The notes under the pieces were generated by a model. It saw nothing but the letters and a program-made list of their open reading frames with translations. It was not told where the DNA came from and ran no database searches. The position numbers and the translations under genes were made by a program. Source: Prostheceraeus crozeri (lineage: Eukaryota > Platyhelminthes > Polycladida > Euryleptidae). Taken from it: 64,000 nucleotides of DNA. The DNA lies in assembly GCA_907163375.1 (NCBI GenBank), contig CAJQUW010016929.1:124001-188000 (forward strand), given 5' to 3'. Position 1 is the first letter of the stretch. Each line of letters opens with the position of its first letter. This document shows positions 11,926 through 22,200 of the stretch, piece after piece.

Positions 11926-14472
11926 TCCTAATCATAAATGCAGATGTCTTCTCGAATAGACATCTGCATACTTGTACTCAAAGTGCAAATATTGTATATA
12001 TATATAATTGTGAAATGTATATGTATTGCAATAATGAATATATTCAGATAATGTGCATTATATTCATGTATTAGTTATAAATTGTGTAAAAGCAATGAAT
12101 TGTGCTAAAATGTGTAATTTTTGGAATTTTAAAATTTGATCAAAATCTTTATCACTAACATATTTGGGCATTGCGCGCTTGTCTTAAATACATGTAACTA
12201 AGTGATAAAAGAGCCTGTACATAGCTTATCTCAGATTTGGTGCGTCTGAGTGCGTCAGATGGTTCGAGTCCACCATTCTCTCGGCTCTAGGGCTGTCTTC
12301 AGAGAATTTGGAAGGGCGCTATGCTTGGATGCATCGATAATAGCATATACATATCTCGTCAGAAAACTGGTCACATAAACTCGCCATTACTCGGTATTGA
12401 AGTCAATCGAATGCATGAAAATAAGCGACTGCAAGAACTAGAAATAAGAGAAATTCTATTAATTAGTATGTATAACTCCTTTCGTGATCCATCACGACCA
12501 TCATGCTGCTAAAAATATTTGTAAAAGTAGTCAAAATACGGAATATCACGCCAGATAATTCAACTGTCACTTAACTGACACTTTGCCGTCACTTTGCTGA
12601 CACTTTGGTGACACTTGGCTAGCAAATGGTCAGACAAATGGTCAGACAAATGACTGTACATTAACTGACACCGGTCAACTAGTGATGCTTGTATTAGGCC
12701 CACATATGATGAAGGTGCTCATCTGATGCCTGGTTGTGAATAGGAGGACCCCATCAGTTGAAAGGAAAATTTTTTGTGAAGATAATTCGTGCAGAGTTTT
12801 TTCCAAAGGAGCAGAATGCTGTCGTGTCAAAAACCACATCCCTCTGCAAACGTAAATGTCGGACCGTGTCCGGGCCGACAACAGCAAAGTTCGACTTTTC
12901 GGCCACCTTGAGCAGTTTCAATTCAAATGAAGTTTCTATCGTCATTTATATTATCTGTGTTATGAAATGAACTGCGAAAGATGTTTTAATGTGAAATAAA
13001 TAGAAATGTTTTTATATCCACGCATTTTAATAAATGTCGGCACAAATGCGTCATAATTCGGTCAATCGACTTTCGGCAGAACTTCGGCAACGGGAAAAAC
13101 GTAGCTGACTTCGGAACATAGCGATTAATCGCACTGTGACGGGAATCCTGTATTGGGTACTATATTTAGAAGTCCGTATAAGGCGCTCAGGCAGAAATGC
13201 CATCATTTTCTGATGTTTCACGAGTATGTATGTACGATAGTTAGTTTTCATGATTATTTATAAAGCATAACTTCATTTTAATACATCCCGACCACTGTAG
13301 TTATCTAATTTATATTTTTGACCTATTCTAAAGGGGGATTAAATCATGTCTTCATGATAGCGAGCCTCCCGAATTCGAACATTGCAATGCATTTCTTCTC
13401 CGCGCGCTACGTCTATCAGTCAGTTCACGGATTCCTCATGCGGTGTGTGGGTGTGAATCAGCTCGTCGAACAGCTGACGATGCAGTTTTCTCTATTCATT
13501 GAAGATAGTATACACGTTGCCATCCTTTGTTGAAGATTATCATCGCGGATATATGAGTATCTAAATGGAGTTTATATGGTGCGTCAACAATATTAAGACA
13601 TGTGAGTAGCAAATAAATCGCACTCGTAAATCAGGTGAATAAACCGCATCAATAGTTAACTTGTATAGTAACAGATTCCAAGCCAACCGCTCTAATTGTC
13701 CTGAAGTTAGAAAATAAAATATGTATCTGATTAAAGAATTAATCGCGTGATTCATCAGGATCGTTGATAGGAGATGGAAAGTTCGATCCTTGATATTGAA
13801 GCATATTTCCTAAAAACAGGAGTGGCGAATAAACATGAATGTCCTCCATCTTAAAAAAATTCAATTCGCTGATTGATGCTTTTCGATAATGTAGTTTGTG
13901 AGCAAGCCGCGTCTGTCGTTTTGTCAGGCCTACGTGTAATATAGTATAATTAGGCAGTGGGTTGTTTAATTAGGCCTATTGTACTTGAAAAAGAGCTGAG
14001 GCAATTAAAGCGTTCTAATTATAAGCAAACAAAAAAAATTAAAAGGAGAAAATTATGTTTCAGTTAATAGTCTCACGGGAGGTTGGCCACTGGTAGAAAA
14101 AAAACAGAAATTCACTCCCAATTTACGACCTTACATATTGAATAAAACTTCCTGAAATGACATCTGACGTTTCATCGTCTGCCGACTGTGACAAGTAATA
14201 TTTTGCGATTCTCTGCAACTGCTTCCGAATGACTCGGTATTTTTAGTATTGAGTATTGAGTATGTATTTCTGCTGTCGCTGTAGACTGATGTATGTAATG
14301 TTTAAATATGTTGTAAGGAACTTGGCACTGCATCCATATGTTTTGATTTAACCAGCATTGGGTTATTCCCGTGATGAAGTCAGCATGCAGGACGTCGGGT
14401 GTCGTTACAAGAAGCTTTATTTAAAATATAAGGTCGTGAATTGGGATTGAAATTTTTTCTAATATTTAGCCT

Positions 14473-14533
14473 ACACTAGGTGACATGTCACACTCAATCA
14501 CGCGTAATTCACGCGTGAGATGTCACCTAGTGT
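14473..14533. repeat. Long hairpin with nested palindrome
   Basis: The outer arms ACACTAGGTGACAT (14473-14486) and ATGTCACCTAGTGT (14520-14533) are perfect reverse complements. Between them is a second near-palindrome built from two CACGCGT words. This may be a mini-MITE or a structured regulatory site; no flanking duplication is seen. Confidence 0.65.
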
Positions 14534-15300
14534 ATATGGATGAGAATTTTCTGCGGATTTGTATCAGTATACTAATATATCATAATATCTCGGCTTTAAG
14601 TATTATTTTGTTGGCCTTTTTGGGCTTCCTTGAAATGTGAATTGCCGCCGGGACCACGTTCTTCCCTTTTCAACCCTGTTTGGCAACAAGTCGCAAACTT
14701 TGAAAATAAGTCACAGGTTCGAATGTTTCACTACATGGTTGGTTTGGATGTGTAAGTAAACCATCTTGCGGTACGTTGTTATTTATTTCAGCTAAAGGAG
14801 AAATCATTTTAAATTAAATATCAAATTCATCGGACTTTCTACTTTAACGGCATGTTGTCCACCCTGAGAAAATGTGTTGTCGATTAACTCGTGATGTTGT
14901 AAATTATTGGAATGATGAAATATAAAAATAGTTTAGATTAATTATCACCTTCTTTCATCTTGCAATAACTTAATACTCATTTCTGTGTCATATACTTCTC
15001 TGTTATGTGTCGTTATAGAGCTCTACATGGTTTATGTTTTACATCATTGTTCACATATGTCTGCGTTTTACTATCTTAATTCGCTTGTAATGTATTTTTG
15101 TTGGTTTCAGACATCAAAATTTAGGAGCAGAATATCCTAATGAACCTCATCTACGATAGTTTTGAATACCACTGGATATGATTGTTATTATCCATTGTAT
15201 TCAAGATTTAAACTTGTTTGAGGTACAATCAACCTGAATCCCGATGTCTACGTTTACAGAATTGACCTTCAGTGGACTCAATCTAGGTAAGTTTCATCAT

Positions 15301-16184
15301 GTGAGTAGTTGTAATTGCTTATTACATGTGGTTAGGTAAAGGCAAGCCAACGCAGATCTCACGGACTGTATTCGGCCACCACAAATCGACCCGCTACATG
15401 TGGTCAATACACTACGGGCCGAAGTCGACCAGCCGAACGTGGACCGACTTAGGGGCGTCTGGACACGTCGCGTTCGGGCCGAAATTGTTCGCCGACTTCG
15501 GCCCAGACGTTGGCCGACTTTCCATTTGCACAGGGATAGTATGTGAAGGTGGGCCTACACGTGGTGGGCCCACAAAATTAGAAAACTGCAAACAGAAATC
15601 TGTCGTATCCTTTCGCTTCGATCTAGAATTTAAGTAGCCATAATTCCATCCAACATACCTGCTCGGGGTTGAAAAGCAACACAAAGCCGATCACACCATG
15701 AGTACATACAATAGCATGGTTAAGATGTTGCGGATAAATTCTTTCGAGGCCACAAGATCTGCAAGCCAAATGGCAGGCGATGGTTCTGGCCTATACGAAA
15801 TGAGGGCATACTTTACAACTTTGGCCATCCTATTTAAGTAAGGAAGTAAGCGTATATTTGTGCCAATGATAATCAGGACACTCGAATTATTGACACAGAG
15901 AAAATGAAAAAAGGTGACATTTAAAGATATACAGCATCATTGAAAGCAAAAATTCAAGCACACGTAACATTCTCAATCATAAACGAGACATAAGGGAAAG
16001 AAGAACGCAGTCTGCGCGCTGAGCTAATTTCAGGTAAACATAAATTGCCACAACGGTGCATGCGAGACGGTACAAAGCCGTGATACTTCGAAATCTTCAC
16101 ATTTTCTGAAATAATCAATTGAACGATTTTTTGTTAATGAGGAAAATGAAGGAAAATCGTCACATTTACAATGTTTCCCACAAA
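15301..16184. other. Spacer with CGG-rich degenerate block
   Basis: Overlapping frames on both strands at about 15326-15684 come from a CGG-rich stretch (15400-15545) built of variants of the word GGCCGAC / GTCGGCC. They have no family resemblance and are not called as genes. Nothing else is recognised. Confidence 0.5.
15400..15545. repeat. CGG-rich quasi-palindromic block
   Basis: About 145 bases contain many interleaved copies of GGCCGA and TCGGCC-type words in both orientations, in an otherwise AT-rich region. Similar blocks occur at about 12846-12900, 13035-13110, 23995-24105 and 30135-30365. They resemble the degenerate internal repeats of some DNA transposons, but no bounded element was defined. 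Confidence 0.5.
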
Positions 16185-18910
16185 TAATAATGAAATCTTT
16201 ATTGGCATACAAAGGGCGGTACGCGCATTACAGAGAAGAAACAATACAATTCAAAAGGATCACGTACACATCAATCAGATGGAGAGTTATCGACAGAATT
16301 TGATAAAGGATTTCGCAAGACGTTTAGTTCTGGTCCTCAGTTTCGTAATTGGACACGAATTTCTGGGGGTGGGCTGTCTGCTGTTGAACATAATCCGTAG
16401 GGGATGATCTTCTTCTGCTGCAATCTTTCGAAAGAGCCTCCTACAAATACGATCACCAGCATCGATGAAAGTCTCAGACACCATCGAGGACCCAGTCATA
16501 ATCTTGAATGCCCACTTTTCAATTTTGCGAAGTTTTTTCATGTCACAGTCGTTTGCATTTACGAAACAAGGGTAGGCATAGGTCATCACTGAGCGGATCA
16601 GGGCATTATATACGTGTGTCATGACTTTTCGGCTGCATCTGGCCCGTCTGAGATTCCGAAGAATGTACATGCGTTTCGAGCATCTCCTCGACACATCCGA
16701 CAAGTGATAATTCCATTGAAGAGAACTTGTAAATATAACTCCTAAAACTCTTGTTTTGTCGACTGATGTTAGAAGCTCTTGGCCAATATGAATCTTATCT
16801 AGAAGAAGGTCCCGCTTTGTTTTAATATCCATCACCGAACATTTGGAAATATTAAGAGGAAGGCCCGTCGAAACAGACCAAGATGCGATGTTGTCCATCT
16901 CATCTTGCAGCAAGTCCTCACTTTTATGACGCACAAAATGGAGTAGTGAGAGATCATCAGCGTACTTGATTATTGTTGAGTTCTCATGTATTGGTTGGAG
17001 GGAAGCAACGGAGAGGCAGAACAGCAAGGGTCCAATAACACTGCCCTGAGGAACGCCACTGATAACACCTGCCCAGTTTGAGATCTTTTCATTAAAGACA
17101 ACTCGCTGCCTCCTGTTGCCAAGAAAATTATGTGTCCATTGAATGAGTTCTCGTGGTAGTTTATGTTGCATGAGGGATTGGATGACCATCTGGTGTGGAA
17201 GTTTATCGAATGCCTTACTAAAGTCAGTTGACAAAACACGAACCGCTCCCGAATCCTCGTCAAGGAAACTGAGGATCTTGTGATTTAAGAGAGTCAAAGC
17301 CGTCGAGGTGCCACCACCAGATCGAGGAATGTAGGCAAACTGAGAGCTGTCGATATCCTTTATATACGGAATTATCCAATGCTTAGCCACTAACTTCTCG
17401 AGTATCTTTGACAAGATGGGTAGTAGTGAGATGGGACGAAAGTCAGAAGTATGTTCTGGTTTGGAGATTTTGGGGACAGGAGAGATGTTCGCAGCTTTGA
17501 AACATTGAGGTACCTGACGAGTAGATAAACTTACATTACAAATATGTGTTATAGCAGGGGCAAGTATATGAGAGAATGACTTGAATATGTAAAACGGAAT
17601 GCCGTCAGGGCCACAGCTTTTCTTCTTCAGATGTTTCAAATGGTACTCAACCTCGTCGGAGGAGACAGACAACGGGCATGATGGAGCTTGATCTAAGGTT
17701 TGGAGGGAAAGAATGTCGCACTGTGATAATGGAACGTCTGGAGGTTGCTGCGTCGAAATGAAATAGTCACTGAGATTTTGGGCAGTGATCTCACTGTTAT
17801 TGTTTACAACCAAAGATCTACGCCCGATCAAGTTGATGTTATTCCACGCGTTTTTAGATGAAATATCACGAATAGATGAGATGTATCGATGTTTTAGGTG
17901 TCTGATGTGGTCGATTACTTCTTCACGGAGACGCTGGTATTTCAATAATTTCCCTTCAGAGTAGGCTTTGTCACGTCTGTTTATTAGGAGTTTTAGGGAT
18001 GGTTTGGACCAAGGCGGGTCTGTGGATCGAAATCTAACAATCCTTGTTTGATCCTTCTAGGTTTCCAGGAAACAGCAGCATGATCTGATCGATCAAAGGG
18101 CGGAAGGATAGCTGCTGTTGGGGCATTTTGTGCTGAGGAGAAAATTTGATCAACATGAGTGCTCAGTCCAGTGAGTTGACAGAGGCGTTCGGTTTGTTTG
18201 TTGAGATCATTGAAAACTCCACAGATAATTACGTGTACTGGGTTTAGATTCAGGTGGGAGAAGTCAAGAATATCTAACATGGCGTCGATGGCATTGTCGT
18301 CCGTAGAGGAATTATTCCAAAACGGATGATAAACACATAAGGGTAAGGTCGATAGAGTCTCCATAAATATAGAAAGGATTTCAGTATCACAAAAAACGAG
18401 GGATGGGACGTCAATGTTATCAATAATCCGGCATTTTAGGTCGTCACGAATGTAACAAATGATCCCGCCGCCGCAGCTATTCCGATCTTTTCTGTAGCAC
18501 TGATAGTTCTTGATTTCTAACGATGAATCAGATGTGGAATCGTCGAGCCAAGACTCTGTAAAAGTGGCAATATCAGTTTTGGAACGGGTTACACGGCGTT
18601 GATATTGATCGATCTTACATTTGCCAGGAGTAATGAAGGAATGCGGGGAGGTAGATGACGAGGGACACGTTCACTTAAAGGCTTGTTGCTACTCAATGGA
18701 ATTAGAATATGGCATGGCTTCGGCCTAATTGTGATATTCTGGCTGGCAGGAGTATCGTTGTTCGTTCGGCGACAAGAAACCACGGGAATGTGCTCAGTGA
18801 ATATACGAAAATACTTAAGCTGTCTTTTGACTCTGCGAGGGACGCAAACACAGGAGGACTGCCGACGAAGAGCTAGGAGCTGATCTGATGAGTAACGAAT
18901 AACGGACATG
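16185..18910 (-). mobile_element. LINE C, endonuclease/RT retrotransposon
   Basis: This is a third LINE family on the minus strand. Its 3' end is clear: after the stop at 16287 there is a short untranslated region, then CAATAAAG at about 16200 and an ATT-type tail near 16187-16195. The 5' part reaches at least 18910, where basic leader residues precede the endonuclease. The true 5' end may lie further into 18910-19400, where no coding is seen. The endonuclease and RT types and the HPL...RTKR...F C-terminus resemble CR1/L2-like elements of invertebrates. Confidence 0.8.
16287..18909 (-). pseudogene. LINE C endonuclease-RT polyprotein, two frameshifts
   Basis: The N-terminal part is basic (about 70 residues rich in Arg) and leads into the endonuclease start PSLLLANVRSI. 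The endonuclease continues with KTDIATFTESWLDD, CGGGIICYIRDDL, CVYHPFW, HVIICGVFNDL and LPPFDRSDHAAVSW. The RT (from about 18020 to 16287) has DFRPISLLPILSKILEKL, STDFSKAFDKLPHQ, GVPQGSVIGPLLFCL and the catalytic YADD, and is open for over 550 codons. Two frameshifts are evident: one near 18600, just after ANVRSI, and one near 18010-18060, between the endonuclease and the linker DPPWSKPSLKLLINRRD. The normally conserved GDFN block reads CGVFNDL, so a catalytic Asp is also missing. The RT itself looks intact. Confidence 0.85.
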
Positions 18911-18987
18911 ACGGACAGTAGACGGTGAGATACAGAGAGCTATAGACACTGGCTATAGAATGAGCACACACACAAAAAAATGATGTT

Positions 18988-19062
18988 GCTGAGGAATCGA
19001 ACTTTGTTCCTTCCAAAAAGGAAGCTGTGGCAGTATCCCCTACACCACTCGAGCGCATCAGC
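18988..19062 (-). repeat. tRNA-like Pol III head (SINE-type)
   Basis: On the minus strand this segment has an A-box-like TGGTGTAGGGG and a B-box GTTCGATTCC at a spacing near that of a tRNA gene. The outer bases GCTGATG and CCTCAGC can pair as most of an acceptor stem, but the T stem and acceptor overlap, so it does not fold as a proper tRNA. It sits just upstream of the LINE C coding region and could be a SINE head or part of that element's leader. Confidence 0.3.
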
Positions 19063-19689
19063 TGCGGCGGTTGTTAGATGTTCATATGCTAAGAGTCTTC
19101 CAGTCGATGAATATGCGGGTGTGTGTACGCGGTAAAATCAGCTGATTGAGCGCACGCGCGAACAAACACACACACCAGTCTTACTAACGTATGGCGAGTA
19201 TGACGATCGACGGGCCAAGGCACTGAGGAAAGTAGGGAAAACGCGAGAGGCGAGAGACGAGACCAAGAGAGCGGATATCAGGCGCGAGGAAACAAAGCGA
19301 GATGGCAATGTAGACACAGCGATGGAGAGAGAAATGATCGAAATACACTGGAGATGATTACGAGACGACACGTTCCGAAACTCGATCTTCAACGGATGAA
19401 ACATTAAAAAACCAACATATGCCGAATCCTTGCGTCATGGCGATTCAGATGATGTAAAAATTACCAGCGAAGAACTCAAATATCTGCCGATCGATCGATG
19501 TAAGTTAGAGTCTGCGACGCCGTGACGCGCTAGCAGAATACGACCGGCACTGAAGACAGCACCGATGCGAATGACATATAAATAATGACAATAAATAATG
19601 ACATGACAACGTTGATAAAACTTTTCAAGGTCTATTTCTACTGATTTTGGTAGCCATGCTAACAAGGAAGCAGCAGGGACAAAATTATG
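19063..19689. other. Spacer between LINE C and LINE D
   Basis: No gene is recognised. The first half is purine-rich and might be leader sequence of LINE C; the second half may be worn 3' sequence of LINE D. Open frames here lack any family motif. Confidence 0.4.
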
Positions 19690-20162
19690 GAGTTATATTC
19701 TTTCACTAATTGGGCTCCCGATAACAGAGGTTTCAAAAGACAAACGCTGAGAGGAGGTTCTCAATACAGCATCAACATACGAATTCCATTTGAACCTGTC
19801 ATTCCAAATCACTCCAAGTATCTTGGAATCCCTTACAACCTCAATGTCAGGATAAAAAGACATAAATGTACAAGGAGACTCACATCGGAATACCATTTGC
19901 TTGGATTTACGCAAATTTAGAGTCATATGATTTCGACGAATCCAAGCGAAAATATCCGCTAAATTATCACAAGATGCATCGTCTTTAAAAATTGGCTTAA
20001 TCAAGCTTACATCATGAGTATAGATAACTGCGGTTGACAAAGGTGAAACTGAGAGCGAGCCCATGAGTACAGCAAATAATACAGGACCTGACACTGACCC
20101 CTGTGGGATTCCTGAAGGAACATTGAAAGTGGGGCCAAATGCACGTTGATTTTAATGCGAAT
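19690..20162 (-). mobile_element. LINE D remnant, RT C-terminal half
   Basis: The minus-strand translation reads NVPSGIPQGSVSGPVLFAVLMGSL, followed by AVIYTHDVSLIKPI in the place of the catalytic YADD block, then NHMTLNLRKSKQMVF and ILGVIWNDRFKWN. This is clearly the palm and thumb of a LINE RT different from LINEs A-C. The catalytic motif has changed (YTHD), so the copy is dead. The upstream half of the same RT lies at 21535-21836 beyond a piggyBac insertion. Motif A (the first catalytic Asp block) is absent from both halves, so the copy already carried an internal deletion. Confidence 0.8.
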
Positions 20163-20166
20163 TTAA

Positions 20167-21530
20167 CCCTCAAACGACCACCTGCTTACATTTGTAAGAT
20201 TTCAACTTCATCTGCCTATAAAACTTAAACATGATTTCGTTTTGAAACGAAACTTCGTTTCCATGTTTAGAGACATATTCCATTGCAAATTCTCGAATCT
20301 GGTATTGATCTGTCAATTTCAATTTCGATATGAGCTTAAATACCTTAATCCGTCCACCTGCTTGCATCTGTAAGAGGAGCTAAATGATTAGGTGCGTTTC
20401 TCGTTTGATTGCCCGTAATTGTTTCACCTTGCATTATCATGAATAGATCTGTGTTAACAGATGTCTATATGCCATTCTCCATTCCATTCTGACGGGGTTG
20501 GAGAGGTTGGAATAGCCGAAAAGACAGCAATGAATCTCTCTTCATTTTATTTCAATAGTAGGCTAATCGTAATGTCTTTATTGACAGATACGTCTTTACG
20601 AGTCATTCATTGTGTTGCAACTTACTAGAAAAAGGTCTTGCGATGACTGGAACTATTTCAACCAACCGCAGAGATGTCCCAAAGGAGATTAAATCTGCGA
20701 AGAATCACTTAATTGTTGCACTCTACGATGAAGCTATGGGATCGTGAAAATATAATATTATCGCTGTCATACATTCCTAAGATGGGAAAAAGTGTTTTAA
20801 TGATGACATCATCTGACTCATCTCCAGGCATTTAAACGGATCGTTCAGATAATACGCCATTGGTAATTCACGACTACAATCAAGGTAAGGGAGGGGCCGA
20901 TTTACTAGACTCGTGTATTGAAGATTTTACCACAAAACGGAAAACGAATCGTTATGCATTTCTGATTTTTTTCAATATCTTAGACATTTGCATACATAAC
21001 TTTTGAAATAGCTCAGAGTTCGCCCTCAATAAAAACGAAGAATTGCAGAAGAAAATTTATGGTGCAAGTTGCAGAGGAGTTGGCCAAAGAAAATATGATG
21101 TCCAGACTGATGAATCCAACTACATATGCGCAAGAAAAGGATTCCTTCCGGCGATTCGGGCTGAACAAGCCTTTTGCTCAAAGTGTCAGCAGCATCCTCT
21201 GGATAAAGCACCTAAGCAATGTTCGATGTGTCGCAGAACAACTCGCAATACTTGCGATAATTGTACGAAACGAATCTGCAGTTTGCGTTAGAAAACATAT
21301 ACAATGCATTTTATGTTTGGAATATAACGATTCTTTATAAGCACATGTACAATGTACATGTACAGCTGATGACCTATTTCATTTTTTATCTCGCTGTTCT
21401 TTGCATCTGGTAACATAATGTTTATGTTCCATTTTTTTTTGTTCCATGTTTTTTTTACTTCATCAAATATCCTATATAATTGTAAGCAGGTGGTTAGAAT
21501 AAGGTGTTAAAAAATCCGGTCGTTTGAGGG
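20167..21530 (+). mobile_element. piggyBac element 1 nested in LINE D, TTAA target duplication
   Basis: The element is bounded by TTAA at 20163-20166 and 21531-21534. Perfect 13-bp terminal inverted repeats CCCTCAAACGACC lie at 20167-20179 and 21518-21530. A second exact 13-bp inverted pair (ACCACCTGCTTAC, 20177-20189, and its complement at 21482-21494) lies just inside. A further similar CCACCTGCTTGCATCTGTAAG-like unit occurs at about 20354-20375, consistent with subterminal transposase-binding repeats. TTAA targets and a CCC start are diagnostic of piggyBac. The interior holds a decayed transposase C-terminal region on the plus strand. Confidence 0.9.
20640..21340 (+). pseudogene. piggyBac transposase fragment (C-terminal half)
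   Basis: Pieces in shifting frames match the C-terminal half of piggyBac (DDE_Tnp_1_7) transposases: KGLAMTGTISTNRRDVPKEI at about 20636, then LSYIPKMGKSVLMM, then YNQGKGGADLLDSC with the conserved GG-D-D pattern, then FFNILDI. Last comes a cysteine-rich tail, KQCSMCRRTTRNTCDNC (about 21212-21262), equivalent to the C-terminal zinc-binding domain used to recognise element ends. The N-terminal half and the first catalytic Asp are missing, and the frame is broken at several points, so it cannot act. Confidence 0.8.
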
Positions 21531-21534
21531 TTAA

Positions 21535-21836
21535 TGGACGGAAATCAATTAGTTTAGGTCTTTTGCACTTCGGGACGGCAACGATGTCGGCTAACTTCCA
21601 ACACGAAGGAGATCCTAGAGAAGATCACGTAAATGAAATTGTTGCTGCCTCGACGAATTCGGGTATAGCATAAGCTGCCAACTTTTTGAGGCGTAAATAC
21701 AGACTAGACAATTGCATTTGGCGGTGAAACTTCATAAACGAAGAATGTGTCTTCAACTCCCTGATACGATCATGCAAGCGTATAATAGCCTGACCAATAC
21801 ATGTCTCAGGAGAAGGAAGAAAAATGAATTTTCTTT
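21535..21836 (-). mobile_element. LINE D remnant, RT N-terminal half
   Basis: The minus-strand translation includes SPETCIGQAIIRLHDRIREL, YLRLKKLAAYAIPEFVEAA and CWKLADIVAVPKCKRPKLI followed by DFRP, which is the first conserved block of LINE reverse transcriptases. It stops exactly at the TTAA of the piggyBac insertion, and the downstream RT half resumes at 20162. One stop codon interrupts it after EAATISFT. Confidence 0.75.
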
Positions 21837-21894
21837 GTCTCTATGTGTGAATTAGCCAGTACAGTGCTGCATAAACATTATTGCACATATATAC

Positions 21895-22018
21895 ACGCAA
21901 TGATGATGATTGAATTCATCTAGGAGACTCGCCCGACCTAGGAATAGAACCGAAGTCCGCGGTGGAGACAATACGGTACCTTTTTCTCTAGGCCACGCTG
22001 ACGGTTCAAAAGGAATGC
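21895..22018 (-). repeat. tRNA-derived SINE, copy 1 (minus)
   Basis: On the minus strand there is an A box TGGCCTAGAGAAAAAGG (21979-21995) and a B box GGTTCTATTCC (21941-21951), followed by a shared TAGGTCGGGC stretch and a TGATGATG-like tail near 21898-21910. About 90 bases match the second copy at 22086-22200, which lies in the opposite orientation. Confidence 0.7.
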
Positions 22019-22085
22019 GAGTGAAGGCAGAACTGATCTCCAAGTGATATCGACAGCTGATTGTCCTATTTTAATATTTTCCTTT

Positions 22086-22200
22086 TAAACTGTCAGCGTG
22101 GCTTAGCGAAGAAGGTGCGAGCTTGTCTCCACCACGGACTATGGATCGATTCCTAGGTCGGGCTGGTGCGGTTGGGGAATAAAGGGTTGTTGTTCTCTTT
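22086..22200 (+). repeat. tRNA-derived SINE, copy 2 (plus)
   Basis: The A box is TGGCTTAGCGAAGAAGG (22099-22115) and the B box is GGATCGATTCC (22143-22153), followed by TAGGTCGGGCTGG and a GTTGTTGTT tail at about 22186-22195. It is roughly 80% similar to the minus-strand copy at 21895-22018. The two heads face each other across about 65 bases, so the pair can fold into a hairpin. Confidence 0.7.

Larger units (their letters stand above)
10693..15300. other. Spacer rich in small inverted repeats
   Basis: No recognisable gene. Visible structure: a foldback pair at 11042-11074 / 11108-11141, short tandem units around 12560-12660 (CTGACACTTTG-like, then TGGTCAGACAAA twice), CGG-rich degenerate blocks at about 12846-12900 and 13035-13110, and a long hairpin at 14473-14533. 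The remainder is AT-rich and without long open frames. Confidence 0.5.

Noticed and set aside
15326-15684. Overlapping open frames on both strands
   Set aside because: Both come from the CGG-rich degenerate block; stop codons are scarce there because of base composition, and neither protein resembles a family.
18988-19062. A functional tRNA gene
   Set aside because: Boxes are present, but acceptor and T stems overlap and no proper anticodon arm forms; kept only as a tRNA-like repeat.
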